DNA of 64,000 nt, taken from assembly GCF_000334915.1 (NCBI RefSeq), contig NZ_AMSF01000037.1:109690-173689 (forward strand). The letters are read 5' to 3'. This document shows positions 18,647-26,546 of this stretch, one piece after another; position 1 is the stretch's first letter; the number at the start of each line of letters is the position of its first letter. The notes below the pieces were generated by a model. It ran no database searches, was not told the DNA's origin, and worked only from the letters and a program-made list of their open reading frames with translations. Both the position numbers and the translations under genes were made by a program. The DNA is from Dyella ginsengisoli LA-4. Its GTDB lineage: Bacteria; Pseudomonadota; Gammaproteobacteria; Xanthomonadales; Rhodanobacteraceae.

Positions 18647-18664
18647 CCGTTAGCGATCCGTTAG
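18647..18664. promoter_or_regulatory. Tandem direct repeat, candidate site for the winged-helix kinase
   Basis: CCGTTAG occurs twice (18647-18653 and 18658-18664), an 11-base repeat period, in the 179-base gap between the divergent kinase and the envelope operon. OmpR/PhoB/CadC-type winged helices typically bind tandem repeats spaced by about one helical turn. The site is 78 bases before the first operon ATG and 85 bases from the kinase ATG. The assignment is by position and geometry only. Confidence 0.4.
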
Positions 18665-18741
18665 AGCGCCGAGAGGACTTCCCGCCCCGCCCCGTGGCGC
18701 AATCCGGCCACGCCTCCCGCCGGAGGCTTCGGGGAACATCG

Positions 18742-19020
18742 ATGGACCTGCCCTGCCGCCACCGTCTCGCTCGACTGTGCCTGGCCGTCGCATGGGCCGC
18801 AGCCGCCAGCGGCTGCACCCGCACCGTGTGGGTGGACGTGGACGCCACCGGCTGCAGCGAGGCCTCGGTGCAGGTGATGAACCACGACCCCGACACGGTG
18901 CAGCGGATGGCCGCGGTCTGTGCGCTCAACGGCGCACCGGCCAACGCGGACGTCATGCGCTGTCACCACCACACGCTCCAGGTCGGCTGTCGCGGCCCGG
19001 CGCCCAACCCGCCCAGGTGA
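18742..19020 (+). CDS. Small putative lipoprotein, first gene of the envelope operon
   Basis: 92 residues from the ATG at 18742. The N-terminal signal ends in a lipobox-like AAASGC, and the mature part contains four further Cys residues (TGCSE, AVCAL, MRCHHH, VGCRG), possibly forming disulfides in the periplasm. I recognise no family. Only four bases separate its stop from the next ATG. It is the first of five same-strand genes facing away from the receptor kinase. Confidence 0.7.
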   Translation: MDLPCRHRLARLCLAVAWAAAASGCTRTVWVDVDATGCSEASVQVMNHDPDTVQRMAAVCALNGAPANADVMRCHHHTLQVGCRGPAPNPPR

Positions 19021-19024
19021 AGCC

Positions 19025-20113
19025 ATGAACACCTCCGATACGCCCTCTGCCCCCACCTCGCTGCTCGGCGCACTTGACGCCCTGCGCGGCCCCGGCAACC
19101 TGCTGCTGATGGCCGTCGGTGGGGCGGCCGCCGGCCTGCTCATGGCCATGGCCGTCGGCAGCGCCGTGCACGGCGGCCGGCTGACCGTGCTGATCGCCCT
19201 GCTGCTGGCCTGGCTGGTCGGCACCACCGCCTACTGCGCGGTTTCGCTGCGACAGTGGCGACGCCGCCACGGTGGCAACGCGCCGGGACTGCTGGCCGCG
19301 GTGACCGGAGGTTTCCCCCTGGCCGTGAAGGTACTGCTGGCCCTGATTCTGCTGTTCGTCGCGGTGCTGGTGGTGGTGCTCGCTGCCTGCCTGCTGTTCC
19401 TGCTGACCCAGATCCCGGGGATCGGGCCGGCGCTGGACCACCTCGTGTTCCCGCTGGTGGCGGTGGTGATGGGCATCGCGCTGTATGCGCTGGGCTTCAT
19501 CGCCGCGCCGCTGGCCACCGTCGCGGCCTGCGACGGACGCTCGATCACCGGCATCGTCGCCACCGTGCTGCTGGTGGTGCGCAAGCGGCTGTTCGACACC
19601 GCGCTGCGCGGCATGCTGCTGAACCTGGTCGCGCTGGCGGTGATCGCGCTGGCGACCGGCATCGTCACCGCCGGGGTGCTGTCCGCCTCCGCCGTGCAGC
19701 ATGCGGTGCACATCGGCCATGCCGCGCCGGCCTATGCCGGCCACTACGGCGGATACGGCGACGACGGCATGGGCGATCCGGGGTTCGGCGGTCCGGCCGC
19801 CGGGCTGATGGCCATGACGGCGGGCCTGCGCAACGTGGCCGCCTCCGCCTCGGTGCTGTACTTCCTGGCGATCAGCCTGGGCCTGGTGGTGCTGGCGGCA
19901 GGCTGGGTGGTGATCTTCGAGGAGACCGTGCAGGACCTGGACCCGCGCGCGCTGGAAGCCCGGTTGCGCGCCCAGGCCGAACGCGCCCGCCAGGGTGCGC
20001 GCGCCGCCCAGGACAAGGCCACCCGGCTCGCCCGCGAGAGCGCGGCACGCGCCCAGCCCCCCGCGCCGGATACCGCCGTACGCCGCGACGAGCCGCCGCC
20101 GGGTGCCGGCTGA
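19025..20113 (+). CDS. Multi-pass membrane protein of unknown function
   Basis: 362 residues, starting four bases after the upstream lipoprotein. About six or seven hydrophobic helices are visible (about 25-45, 55-75, 97-125, 133-158, 165-185, 195-225 and 285-315), with a Gly/Tyr-rich loop around YAGHYGGYGDDG. A charged, Ala/Arg-rich cytoplasmic tail of about 45 residues follows (EARLRAQAERARQGARAAQD), probably helical. No enzyme motif is visible. It is likely an inner-membrane component working with the lipoproteins of this operon (inference). Confidence 0.75.
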   Translation: MNTSDTPSAPTSLLGALDALRGPGNLLLMAVGGAAAGLLMAMAVGSAVHGGRLTVLIALLLAWLVGTTAYCAVSLRQWRRRHGGNAPGLLAAVTGGFPLAVKVLLALILLFVAVLVVVLAACLLFLLTQIPGIGPALDHLVFPLVAVVMGIALYALGFIAAPLATVAACDGRSITGIVATVLLVVRKRLFDTALRGMLLNLVALAVIALATGIVTAGVLSASAVQHAVHIGHAAPAYAGHYGGYGDDGMGDPGFGGPAAGLMAMTAGLRNVAASASVLYFLAISLGLVVLAAGWVVIFEETVQDLDPRALEARLRAQAERARQGARAAQDKATRLARESAARAQPPAPDTAVRRDEPPPGAG

Positions 20114-20154
20114 GCGTCGCCCTCCTTTCCACGCGATCCCGCAGGAGTCCCGTC

Positions 20155-20520
20155 ATGGCCCTGATCCAATGCTCCGATTGCCACACCGATGTATCCGACG
20201 CGGCTGCGGCCTGCCCACGCTGCGGTGCACCGCTCCCGGTCACGCTCAAGCAGGGCCAGGAGCAGTGCCCCTGGTGCATGAGCGTGGTCGACGCACAGGC
20301 CTCGATCTGCCCCGGCTGCCGTGCCCGCAAGGGCTACGCGACCAATGCCTACGGCGTGATGGGCAAGGGCTCGGTGATCGCCTTCGGCCTCGTGCTGCCG
20401 CTGGTGATCACCGCGGTGTTTCCACCGGCCGGCCTGCTGCTGGTGCCGGTCGCGCTGTTCTGTGCCTGGCGGCTCAAGCGTGGGCCGGTCTGGTACCAGA
20501 CCACCCGCGTCGGCGGCTGA
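20155..20520 (+). CDS. Zinc-ribbon membrane protein
   Basis: 121 residues from 20155 with AGGAG upstream. It contains three CxxC knuckles followed by a fourth pair: CSDCHTD, CPRCGAP, CPWCMSV and CPGCRAR. These are double zinc ribbons of the DZANK/zinc-ribbon type in the first 60 residues. Two hydrophobic helices follow (about 75-95 and 97-112). The ribbons would lie in the cytoplasm. The function is unknown; by position it belongs with the envelope operon. Confidence 0.75.
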   Translation: MALIQCSDCHTDVSDAAAACPRCGAPLPVTLKQGQEQCPWCMSVVDAQASICPGCRARKGYATNAYGVMGKGSVIAFGLVLPLVITAVFPPAGLLLVPVALFCAWRLKRGPVWYQTTRVGG

Positions 20521-20560
20521 TCCGGTTCACCTCTCTCTCTTCCCCGGCCAGGAGCCTGCC

Positions 20561-21556
20561 ATGAACATCCACGATGATCTCCGCACAACGCTTCGCGCCG
20601 GCGCGGTCGCGCTGTCGGTGCTGCTCGCCGCCTGCAGCTCGGGCCACGCACCGACGCCGGCCGGCGGCAGCCCGCGCGCCGACCGCACCCCCGCCCGCGC
20701 ACCCACCGGCAATGCCAGTGCCGAGGAGGTGGCTGCCGAGAAGCGCGGCGACGTCGACTGTCCCGCCGACAAGCCCACCGCTCCGGCCGGCACGCCGGTC
20801 GACGACGTGCTCGGCGTTCGCCCCGGCCTCACCTACGAGCAGGCGGCGCACCTCGTGCTGTGCGCCAACCCGCTGCTGGTGATCAGCGAGGAAAACGACC
20901 GCGGCTTCAACTTTCCCACCTATGGCCAGAAGCTGCGCCAGGCGTTCACCGCCCGCTTCGCCGAACCGCGCGTGCAGAAGACCTCGCGGCAGATCATCCA
21001 GGAGATGGAGCGCGACGCCACCGCGCGCGGCATGAACGCCGTGCGCCACGACATGAAGCCGGGCCAGTCCAAGTGGTTCGTCTCCACCATGGGCATGCCG
21101 GGGCAGGAGAAGGTGATCGCGGTGGCCCGCGAAGAGTGGTTCGACGCCGGACGCAACCCGACCATGGACAGCGTGCAGCAGGCGCTGGTCGGCAAGTACG
21201 GCGCGCCCAGCAGGCAGGACGGCAGCAGCAACTACCGCCGGCTGGTGTGGATCTTCGACCCGCGCGGCCGGCAGGCCAGCGAGACCTCGCCGCTGTACGA
21301 CCAGTGCAGCGGCATCGCCGATCCCGATGGCTCGGTGAACCTGTCGCCCGATTGCGGCGTGGTGATCCAGGCCTACCTGTACGGCCAGCGCGACAACCTC
21401 GCGCTGGCGCAGCGCATGCAGGTCGGCGTGGTCGACCAGGCCGGCGGCTACGCCGCGGTCAGCGCCACCGAGCAGGGCCTGGCCGCGCTCGACGCGCAGC
21501 GCCGTGCCCGACAGGTCCAGGACGCCAGCAAGAACGCCCAGGCGCCGAGTCTGTAG
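20561..21556 (+). CDS. Putative lipoprotein of unknown function
   Basis: 331 residues from 20561, with AGGAG upstream. A signal peptide ends in LLAACSS, a good lipobox. A low-complexity Pro/Ala linker (about 30-60) precedes a globular domain that opens with DDVLGVRPGLTYEQAAHLVLC and carries conserved-looking patches such as WFVSTMGMPGQEKVIAVAR and YRRLVWIFDPRGR. The VRPGLTYEQA pattern resembles SmpA/OmlA-like small-lipoprotein modules, but I cannot assign a family. It is the fourth gene of the operon facing the kinase. Confidence 0.72.
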   Translation: MNIHDDLRTTLRAGAVALSVLLAACSSGHAPTPAGGSPRADRTPARAPTGNASAEEVAAEKRGDVDCPADKPTAPAGTPVDDVLGVRPGLTYEQAAHLVLCANPLLVISEENDRGFNFPTYGQKLRQAFTARFAEPRVQKTSRQIIQEMERDATARGMNAVRHDMKPGQSKWFVSTMGMPGQEKVIAVAREEWFDAGRNPTMDSVQQALVGKYGAPSRQDGSSNYRRLVWIFDPRGRQASETSPLYDQCSGIADPDGSVNLSPDCGVVIQAYLYGQRDNLALAQRMQVGVVDQAGGYAAVSATEQGLAALDAQRRARQVQDASKNAQAPSL

Positions 21557-21567
21557 GAGCCCACGCC

Positions 21568-22353
21568 ATGACCTCGCCCCGCCCTCGCCGCTCGCACGCT
21601 TTCGCCTTCGCTTTCGCCGCTTGCCTGCTCGGCGGCTGCGGCGGCAGCGCCCATGAGGCAGACGCCTCGTCGACCACCCCTGAGCCACACCGGTCCGGCA
21701 CCGCAACGGCTCCGGCCAATGCGCCTGCCGCAGCCCCTGCCGAGCGTGCGGACAGCGACCCCGCCGACACGGCCGACCCCGGCGACGTCGCCGCGCGTAC
21801 CGGCACACTCGACAACCCCGACAACCCCACCATGGTGTTTCTCTACTACGACCTGGCCGGGTTGCCGCCGCCGCTGGACGCGTGGGTCGAGCAGGACACC
21901 CGGGTGGACAGCGCGGCCGGCCCCGAGAAGGCCGCACGCCGCGCCGAGGTCCGCGCCGAACTGGTCGCCGGCCTGCGCGCGGTGAGGAACGTCGGCGTGC
22001 TGCACCTGACCATGCAGGCCAACCTGAGCGACTACGACCCCAGCTACAACGAGTTCACCATCCGCGCGCTGTCGCCCAGTTCGCAGGTGGAGTTCGAAGC
22101 GTTCCGGCAGAAGGTCGAGCTGAGCTTCGACAACGCGCTCGACGCACAGAGCTGGCACGTCCCGGCGGCGGATGCCCAGGGCATCCGCGACCGGATCAGC
22201 CGGAGCGGCGTGCAACTGGATCTCACGGTGAAGATCGACAAGGTCCTGCCCGGTCCCGGCGGCGGCAGCATCGTCGCCCGCGTGCTGCACTACGATCTGC
22301 GCGAAACCAGCGGCAACACCCTGCTGGCGCGGATCGACGTGCCCGCCCGTTGA
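21568..22353 (+). CDS. Putative lipoprotein of unknown function
   Basis: 261 residues, 11 bases after the previous stop with TAGGAG in the gap. The signal peptide ends in LLGGCGG (lipobox). A disordered Ala/Pro/Thr-rich linker runs to about residue 85. The folded domain starts at NPTMVFLYYDLAG and holds several beta-strand-like segments (VGVLHLTMQANLSDYD, GVQLDLTVKIDKVLP, ARVLHYDLRE). It is the last gene of the envelope operon. No family is recognised. The transcript probably ends in the hairpin that straddles the convergent MAPEG stop. Confidence 0.72.
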   Translation: MTSPRPRRSHAFAFAFAACLLGGCGGSAHEADASSTTPEPHRSGTATAPANAPAAAPAERADSDPADTADPGDVAARTGTLDNPDNPTMVFLYYDLAGLPPPLDAWVEQDTRVDSAAGPEKAARRAEVRAELVAGLRAVRNVGVLHLTMQANLSDYDPSYNEFTIRALSPSSQVEFEAFRQKVELSFDNALDAQSWHVPAADAQGIRDRISRSGVQLDLTVKIDKVLPGPGGGSIVARVLHYDLRETSGNTLLARIDVPAR

Positions 22354-22365
22354 GCCCGTGGCGGT

Positions 22366-22384
22366 GGCCTGCTCAGAGCAGGCC
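22366..22384. terminator. Hairpin between convergent genes
   Basis: GGCCTGCT (22366-22373) and AGCAGGCC (22377-22384) pair perfectly around a three-base loop, and the stem can extend by a G-U and two G-C pairs. It covers the stop codon of the MAPEG gene and lies 12 bases after the lipoprotein stop, a position suited to a bidirectional terminator. No U-run is present on either strand, so confidence is moderate. Confidence 0.4.
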
Positions 22385-22762
22385 GCCGAGCACCATCAGC
22401 AACCCGGCCAGCGCCGCTGCCCAGACCACCGTGCGCAGGTAGGGAATGCCCGCCAGATAGACCGGAAGATAGGCCACGCGGGCCCACAGGTAGATCTGCG
22501 CACCGAGCGCGGTGTGTGCGTCGGCCCGCTGGGCAATCAGCACGGCCAGCACCGCGGCGGCGAAGAACGGGAAGGTCTCCAGGAAATTCGCGCTGGCCCG
22601 CGTGGCGCGGGCCGCCGCCCCGGTCAGTGCAGCCACCTCGCCATCGCGACTGCCGGCGTTCCAGCGCAGCCCCCGCTGCCGGGTCGAGAGCGTGGCGGCG
22701 ATCGCCACGTGGATCAGCCCGAGCACCACCGCCCACGCCAGCATCTTCAGTTCGATCGTCAT
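22373..22762 (-). CDS. MAPEG family membrane protein
   Basis: 129 residues with four predicted transmembrane helices, the size of bacterial MAPEG proteins. The family pattern is visible in RASANFLETFPFFAAAVL, where the Asn-x-x-Glu-x-x-Pro core contributes to the glutathione site, and in LWARVAYLPVYLAGIPYLRTVVW. These proteins are related to microsomal glutathione transferases; the bacterial function is mostly untested. It is divergent from yjjG with 97 bases between. Confidence 0.9.
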   Translation of the reverse strand: MTIELKMLAWAVVLGLIHVAIAATLSTRQRGLRWNAGSRDGEVAALTGAAARATRASANFLETFPFFAAAVLAVLIAQRADAHTALGAQIYLWARVAYLPVYLAGIPYLRTVVWAAALAGLLMVLGGLL

Positions 22763-22859
22763 GTCTTCCTACACCCTGGGTCTGTCGGACAAAGCCGGCG
22801 GCAGCAGGCCGGATCGGGGACGGGTATCGTCTACCCACCATTCCCCGACAGATACGCCC

Positions 22860-23534
22860 GTGAACTACCGCTGGATCCTCTTCGACGCCGACGACACGCT
22901 GTTCCACTTCGACGCCTTCCAGGGCCTGCGCCGGATGTTCGCCGGCCACGCGGTGGACTTCACCGAAGCTGACTACGCGCAGTACCAGGAACTCAACAAG
23001 CCGCTGTGGGTGGCCTACCAGGAGGGGCGCATCGGCGCGACCGAGCTGCAGACCACCCGCTTCGACGGCTGGTCGCGCCGGATCGGCGTATCGGCAGCCG
23101 ACCTCAACGATGCCTTCCTGCTTGCCATGGCCGAGATCTGCACCCTGCTGCCCGGCGCCCGCGCGCTGGTCGATGCGCTGGCCGGTCGCGTGCGCATGGG
23201 CGTGATCACCAACGGCTTCACCGCGCTGCAGCGGGCCCGGCTGCATCGCACTGGGCTGGCCGACCACTTCGAACTGCTGGTGATCTCCGAAGAGGTCGGC
23301 GTGGCCAAGCCGGACGTGCGCATCTTCGAGCACGCGCTGGAGCGCATGGGCCAGCCGCCGCGCGGGCAGGTGCTGATGGTGGGCGACAATCCGCACTCGG
23401 ACATCCGCGGTGGGCTCGACGCCGGCCTAGTTACCTGCTGGGTCAACGTCCACGGCCACGCCGCGCCCGAGGGGATCGCACCGCATCACGAAGTGCCGTC
23501 GCTGGACGCCCTGCACCGGCTGCTGCTGGACTGA
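22860..23534 (+). CDS. yjjG: Pyrimidine 5-prime-nucleotidase YjjG (HAD superfamily)
   Basis: 224 residues starting with GTG at 22860, which gives the family length (about 225) and begins directly at the first strand. HAD motifs are I: LFDADDTLFHF; II: VITNGF; III: the Lys in VAKPDVRIF; IV: MVGDNPHSDIRGG. The dFDADDTL and NGFtalQraR signatures are specific to YjjG-type nucleotidases, which dephosphorylate pyrimidine and non-canonical nucleotides in the cytoplasm. A longer reading frame upstream overlaps the MAPEG gene and was rejected. Confidence 0.93.
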   Translation: MNYRWILFDADDTLFHFDAFQGLRRMFAGHAVDFTEADYAQYQELNKPLWVAYQEGRIGATELQTTRFDGWSRRIGVSAADLNDAFLLAMAEICTLLPGARALVDALAGRVRMGVITNGFTALQRARLHRTGLADHFELLVISEEVGVAKPDVRIFEHALERMGQPPRGQVLMVGDNPHSDIRGGLDAGLVTCWVNVHGHAAPEGIAPHHEVPSLDALHRLLLD

Positions 23535-23619
23535 GCCGACCGGTCGCGGCGCGGTGGCAGCGATGCCCCCGGCAGTGCGAGGATCGCCTGTGGCCGCATT
23601 GCATCGGGGAGACATCGCC

Positions 23620-25284
23620 ATGGGCAGCAGCAACACGGCGCGGAACCGCGCCGACCAGATGTTCCCGGTGCTGGATCCCGGCGATGTCGCACGCGTGCGG
23701 CAGTTCGGCGAACCCCGCCGTTACGTCGCCGGCGAAGTGTTGTTCCACACCGGCGAGCGCGACATCGGGCTGATCCTGGTGCTGTCCGGTGCGGTGGACA
23801 TCCACCAGCACGACGGTACCGGCCACGCGGTGGGCGTGGCCCATCACGGTCCGGGCCAGTTCATCGGCGAGGTGAGCGGCCTCAGCGGCAAACCCGCGCT
23901 GGTCGACGGCGTCGCCGCGGAAGATGTCGAGGCGGTGTTCCTCTCTCCCGAACAACTGCGCCGGCTGATCGTCGCCGAAGCCGATCTCGGCGAACGCCTG
24001 ATGCGCGCGCTGATCCTGCGCCGGGCCAGCCTGATCGAATCCTGCGCGGCCGGCCCGCTGCTGATCGCCGAGCCGGACGACAGCGGCCGCGCGCGCATCG
24101 GCAATTTTCTGCGCCGCAACGGCTTTCCGTTCCGCGCCCTCACCCCGACCGAAGACCCCGCCGTGGCCGAGATGGTCGCTGCCTACCGCGAGTGCCCGAA
24201 CAGCTGGCCGTTGCTGCTGTTGGCCGACGGCCGCCTGCTGCGCAACCCCAGCGACACCGACGTGGCGCACGCGCTGGGCATGATCGGCGAGACCGCCTCG
24301 GACCGCGTCTACGACGTGGCCGTGGTCGGCGCCGGACCGGCCGGGCTGTCCGCCGCCGTCTACGCCGCTTCCGAAGGCCTGAGCGTGCTGGTGCTGGACG
24401 CGCGCGGCTTCGGTGGCCAGGCCGGCGCCAGCGCGCGCATCGAGAACTACTTCGGCTTCCCCACCGGCATCACCGGCCAGGCACTGACCGCGCGCGGCTT
24501 CGTGCAGGCGCAGAAGTTCGGTGCGGAAATCGCGATTCCCGCCTGCGTGGAATCGCTCGACTGCGAGGCCGCCGACGGCATCCACCGGCTACGCACCGAG
24601 GACGGCCGCAGCTGGTGCGCGCGCACCGTGGTGATCGCCAGCGGCGCCCGTTATCGCCGGCCGCCGCTGGACGATCTGGCCCGCTTCGAGGGCCGCGGCG
24701 TGTGGTACTGGGCCTCGCCGATGGAGATCCAGCTGTGCCAGGGGCAGGAGGTGGCGCTGGTCGGCGGCGGCAATTCCGCCGGCCAGGCCGCGGTCTACCT
24801 GGCCAGCCACGGCTGCCGGGTGCGGATGATGGTGCGCGGTGCCGGGCTGGCCGCGACCATGTCGCGCTACCTGATCGACCGCATCGAGGCGAACCCGGCG
24901 ATCGAGCTGATGACCGGAACCGAGCTGGTGGCGCTGGAGGGCGATGCGCGCGGCCTGCAGTCGGTGCGCTGGCGTCGGCGCGCGGACCAGTCCGAAGCGC
25001 GCGCGCCGATCCGTCACGTGTTCCTGTTCATCGGCGCCGAACCGGCGACCGGGTGGCTGCACAGCTGCAGGCTGGACACCGACCGCAACGGCTTCGTGCT
25101 GTGCGGCGGCGATCCCGCCTATCCGCTGGCCACCAGCCGGCCGGGCGTATTTGCCATCGGCGACGTGCGCGCCGGGTCGGTCAAGCGCGTGGGCGGCGCC
25201 ATCGGCGAGGGCGCCACCGTGGTGGCGCAGATTCACGCCTGGCTCGCCTCGCGCGCCACGGAGCAAGCCGCCGCCACGGCCTGA
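23620..25284 (+). CDS. Cyclic-nucleotide-domain / thioredoxin-like / FAD pyridine-nucleotide oxidoreductase fusion
   Basis: 554 residues from 23620 (GGGGAGA upstream). Domains: a CRP-type cyclic nucleotide-binding fold (about 15-130), a thioredoxin- or glutaredoxin-like segment (about 145-220, WPLLLLADGRLLRNPS) and a thioredoxin-reductase-like flavoprotein (about 230-545) with GAGPAGLSAA, VALVGGGNSAGQAA and the C-terminal GVFAIGDVRAGSVKRV. The place where thioredoxin reductases carry CATC reads VWYWASPMEI, so the redox-active cysteine pair is missing. In the nucleotide domain the phosphate-binding Arg of the usual RTA motif is also absent (KPALVDG). It may oxidise NADPH for another acceptor under control of a sensory domain. 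Confidence 0.88.
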   Translation: MGSSNTARNRADQMFPVLDPGDVARVRQFGEPRRYVAGEVLFHTGERDIGLILVLSGAVDIHQHDGTGHAVGVAHHGPGQFIGEVSGLSGKPALVDGVAAEDVEAVFLSPEQLRRLIVAEADLGERLMRALILRRASLIESCAAGPLLIAEPDDSGRARIGNFLRRNGFPFRALTPTEDPAVAEMVAAYRECPNSWPLLLLADGRLLRNPSDTDVAHALGMIGETASDRVYDVAVVGAGPAGLSAAVYAASEGLSVLVLDARGFGGQAGASARIENYFGFPTGITGQALTARGFVQAQKFGAEIAIPACVESLDCEAADGIHRLRTEDGRSWCARTVVIASGARYRRPPLDDLARFEGRGVWYWASPMEIQLCQGQEVALVGGGNSAGQAAVYLASHGCRVRMMVRGAGLAATMSRYLIDRIEANPAIELMTGTELVALEGDARGLQSVRWRRRADQSEARAPIRHVFLFIGAEPATGWLHSCRLDTDRNGFVLCGGDPAYPLATSRPGVFAIGDVRAGSVKRVGGAIGEGATVVAQIHAWLASRATEQAAATA

Positions 25285-25295
25285 CCGATCTGCAG

Positions 25296-25313
25296 CGGCC
25301 GTCCAGACGGCCG
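25296..25313 (+). terminator. Stem-loop downstream of the flavoprotein gene
   Basis: CGGCCGTC (25296-25303) and GACGGCCG (25306-25313) are perfect complements separated by two bases, 11 bases after the stop of the flavoprotein gene. It is followed by AAACCG rather than T-residues, so it is at best a weak intrinsic terminator. Confidence 0.35.
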
Positions 25314-25418
25314 AAACCGATCCATCCACCAGGAACTCCGCGGCGCCGCATGACGGAGACCGCGACGCCGGCCCTTGCAAAGGTGTCTGATGCGCTTTCC
25401 CAACACAGGAGAGCCGCC

Positions 25419-26546
25419 ATGATCACTTTGGGTCTGGAAGAGGAAGTACAGGTAGTGGATGCACGCGGCCAGCTGGTGCCGCACGACTTCACCGGGGAGA
25501 TGGCCGCCCACGGCGGCGACGGGGCGATGGACCGGGAGATCCACCGCTGCGTGATCGAGCTGAAGACCCGGATCTGCCACAGCGTGCCGGACCTGGTCGC
25601 CGCCCTGGCCACGCTGCGCGGACAGGCCCGGCATCGCGCCGCGCTGCAGGGCCAGCAGATCCTGATCGCCGGCGTGCATCCCACCGCGCGCTGGCAGGAT
25701 CAGGCCATGCACCTGGGGCCGGCGTTCCCGCACTACACCGCGTTGGTCGACGAGTACCAGGACATCGCCCGCAGCGCCTTCAGCTTCGGCATGCACCTGC
25801 ACCTGGGATTCGAGCCGGACGCGCCACGCATGGCGATCATGAACCGGCTGCGCCACGTGCTGCCCGAAGCGCTGGCGCTGTCGGCCAGTTCGCCGTTCTT
25901 CGAAGGCCGCGACACCGGCCTGCAGTCGTGGCGGCACAGCCTGCTCGATCGCTACCCGCGCATGGGCACGCCCGACGTATGGGCCAGCGAGGACGACTAC
26001 ACCGCGCACGTGCAGCGGCTGCGCCGCACCGGCTGCATCGGCCCCGAGCAAGGCCTGTGGCAGGACCTGCGCCTGCACCACCGCTACGGCACGCTGGAAG
26101 TGCGCATCATGGACACCCATCCGGACCTGGCACGCATCGGGCTGATCGCCACCCTGCTCAAGTGGGAGGCCGAGACGCTGCAGATCGAACTGCGCCACGG
26201 CCGCGCCGGGCCACCGTGGGAACGCGCGTGCATCGACGAGAACAAGTGGCGCGCCCGCCGCCACGGCATGGCCGCCCGCTGGATCGACTGGGACCGCGAC
26301 GAGGTGATCGACACGCCCACCCGTTTCGAACGCTGGTGGTCGCGCATCGCCCCGCGCGCGGCCCACGCCGCCGAGCGGCACTACTGGGAACGCGAGCTGG
26401 CCGACGCACTGGCCAAAGGCAGCTTCGCCGACCGCGTGCGCCAGCGCGCCGAACACGACGCGCGCTGGTCCAGCACGCTGGCCTGGATGATCGCTCAGGG
26501 CGAGGACGACGAGATGCTGCTGGCCCGCGCGGAGGGCTGGTCATGA
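25419..26546 (+). CDS. Carboxylate-amine ligase, YbdK / GCS2 family
   Basis: 375 residues from 25419 with AGGAG upstream; the product begins MITLGLEEEVQVVD, the normal start of this family. GCS2 features are LGLEEEVQ (Mg/ATP Glu residues), EIHRCVIELKTRIC, the FGMHLHLGFE strand, HHRYGTLEVRIMDT and the C-terminal ENKWRARRHG. YbdK-type enzymes show weak gamma-glutamyl-cysteine ligase activity, but many family members join other amino acids or amines. The stop overlaps the next start (ATGA), linking it tightly to an ATP-grasp-like protein, so the real product is probably made by the pair. Confidence 0.9.
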   Translation: MITLGLEEEVQVVDARGQLVPHDFTGEMAAHGGDGAMDREIHRCVIELKTRICHSVPDLVAALATLRGQARHRAALQGQQILIAGVHPTARWQDQAMHLGPAFPHYTALVDEYQDIARSAFSFGMHLHLGFEPDAPRMAIMNRLRHVLPEALALSASSPFFEGRDTGLQSWRHSLLDRYPRMGTPDVWASEDDYTAHVQRLRRTGCIGPEQGLWQDLRLHHRYGTLEVRIMDTHPDLARIGLIATLLKWEAETLQIELRHGRAGPPWERACIDENKWRARRHGMAARWIDWDRDEVIDTPTRFERWWSRIAPRAAHAAERHYWERELADALAKGSFADRVRQRAEHDARWSSTLAWMIAQGEDDEMLLARAEGWS

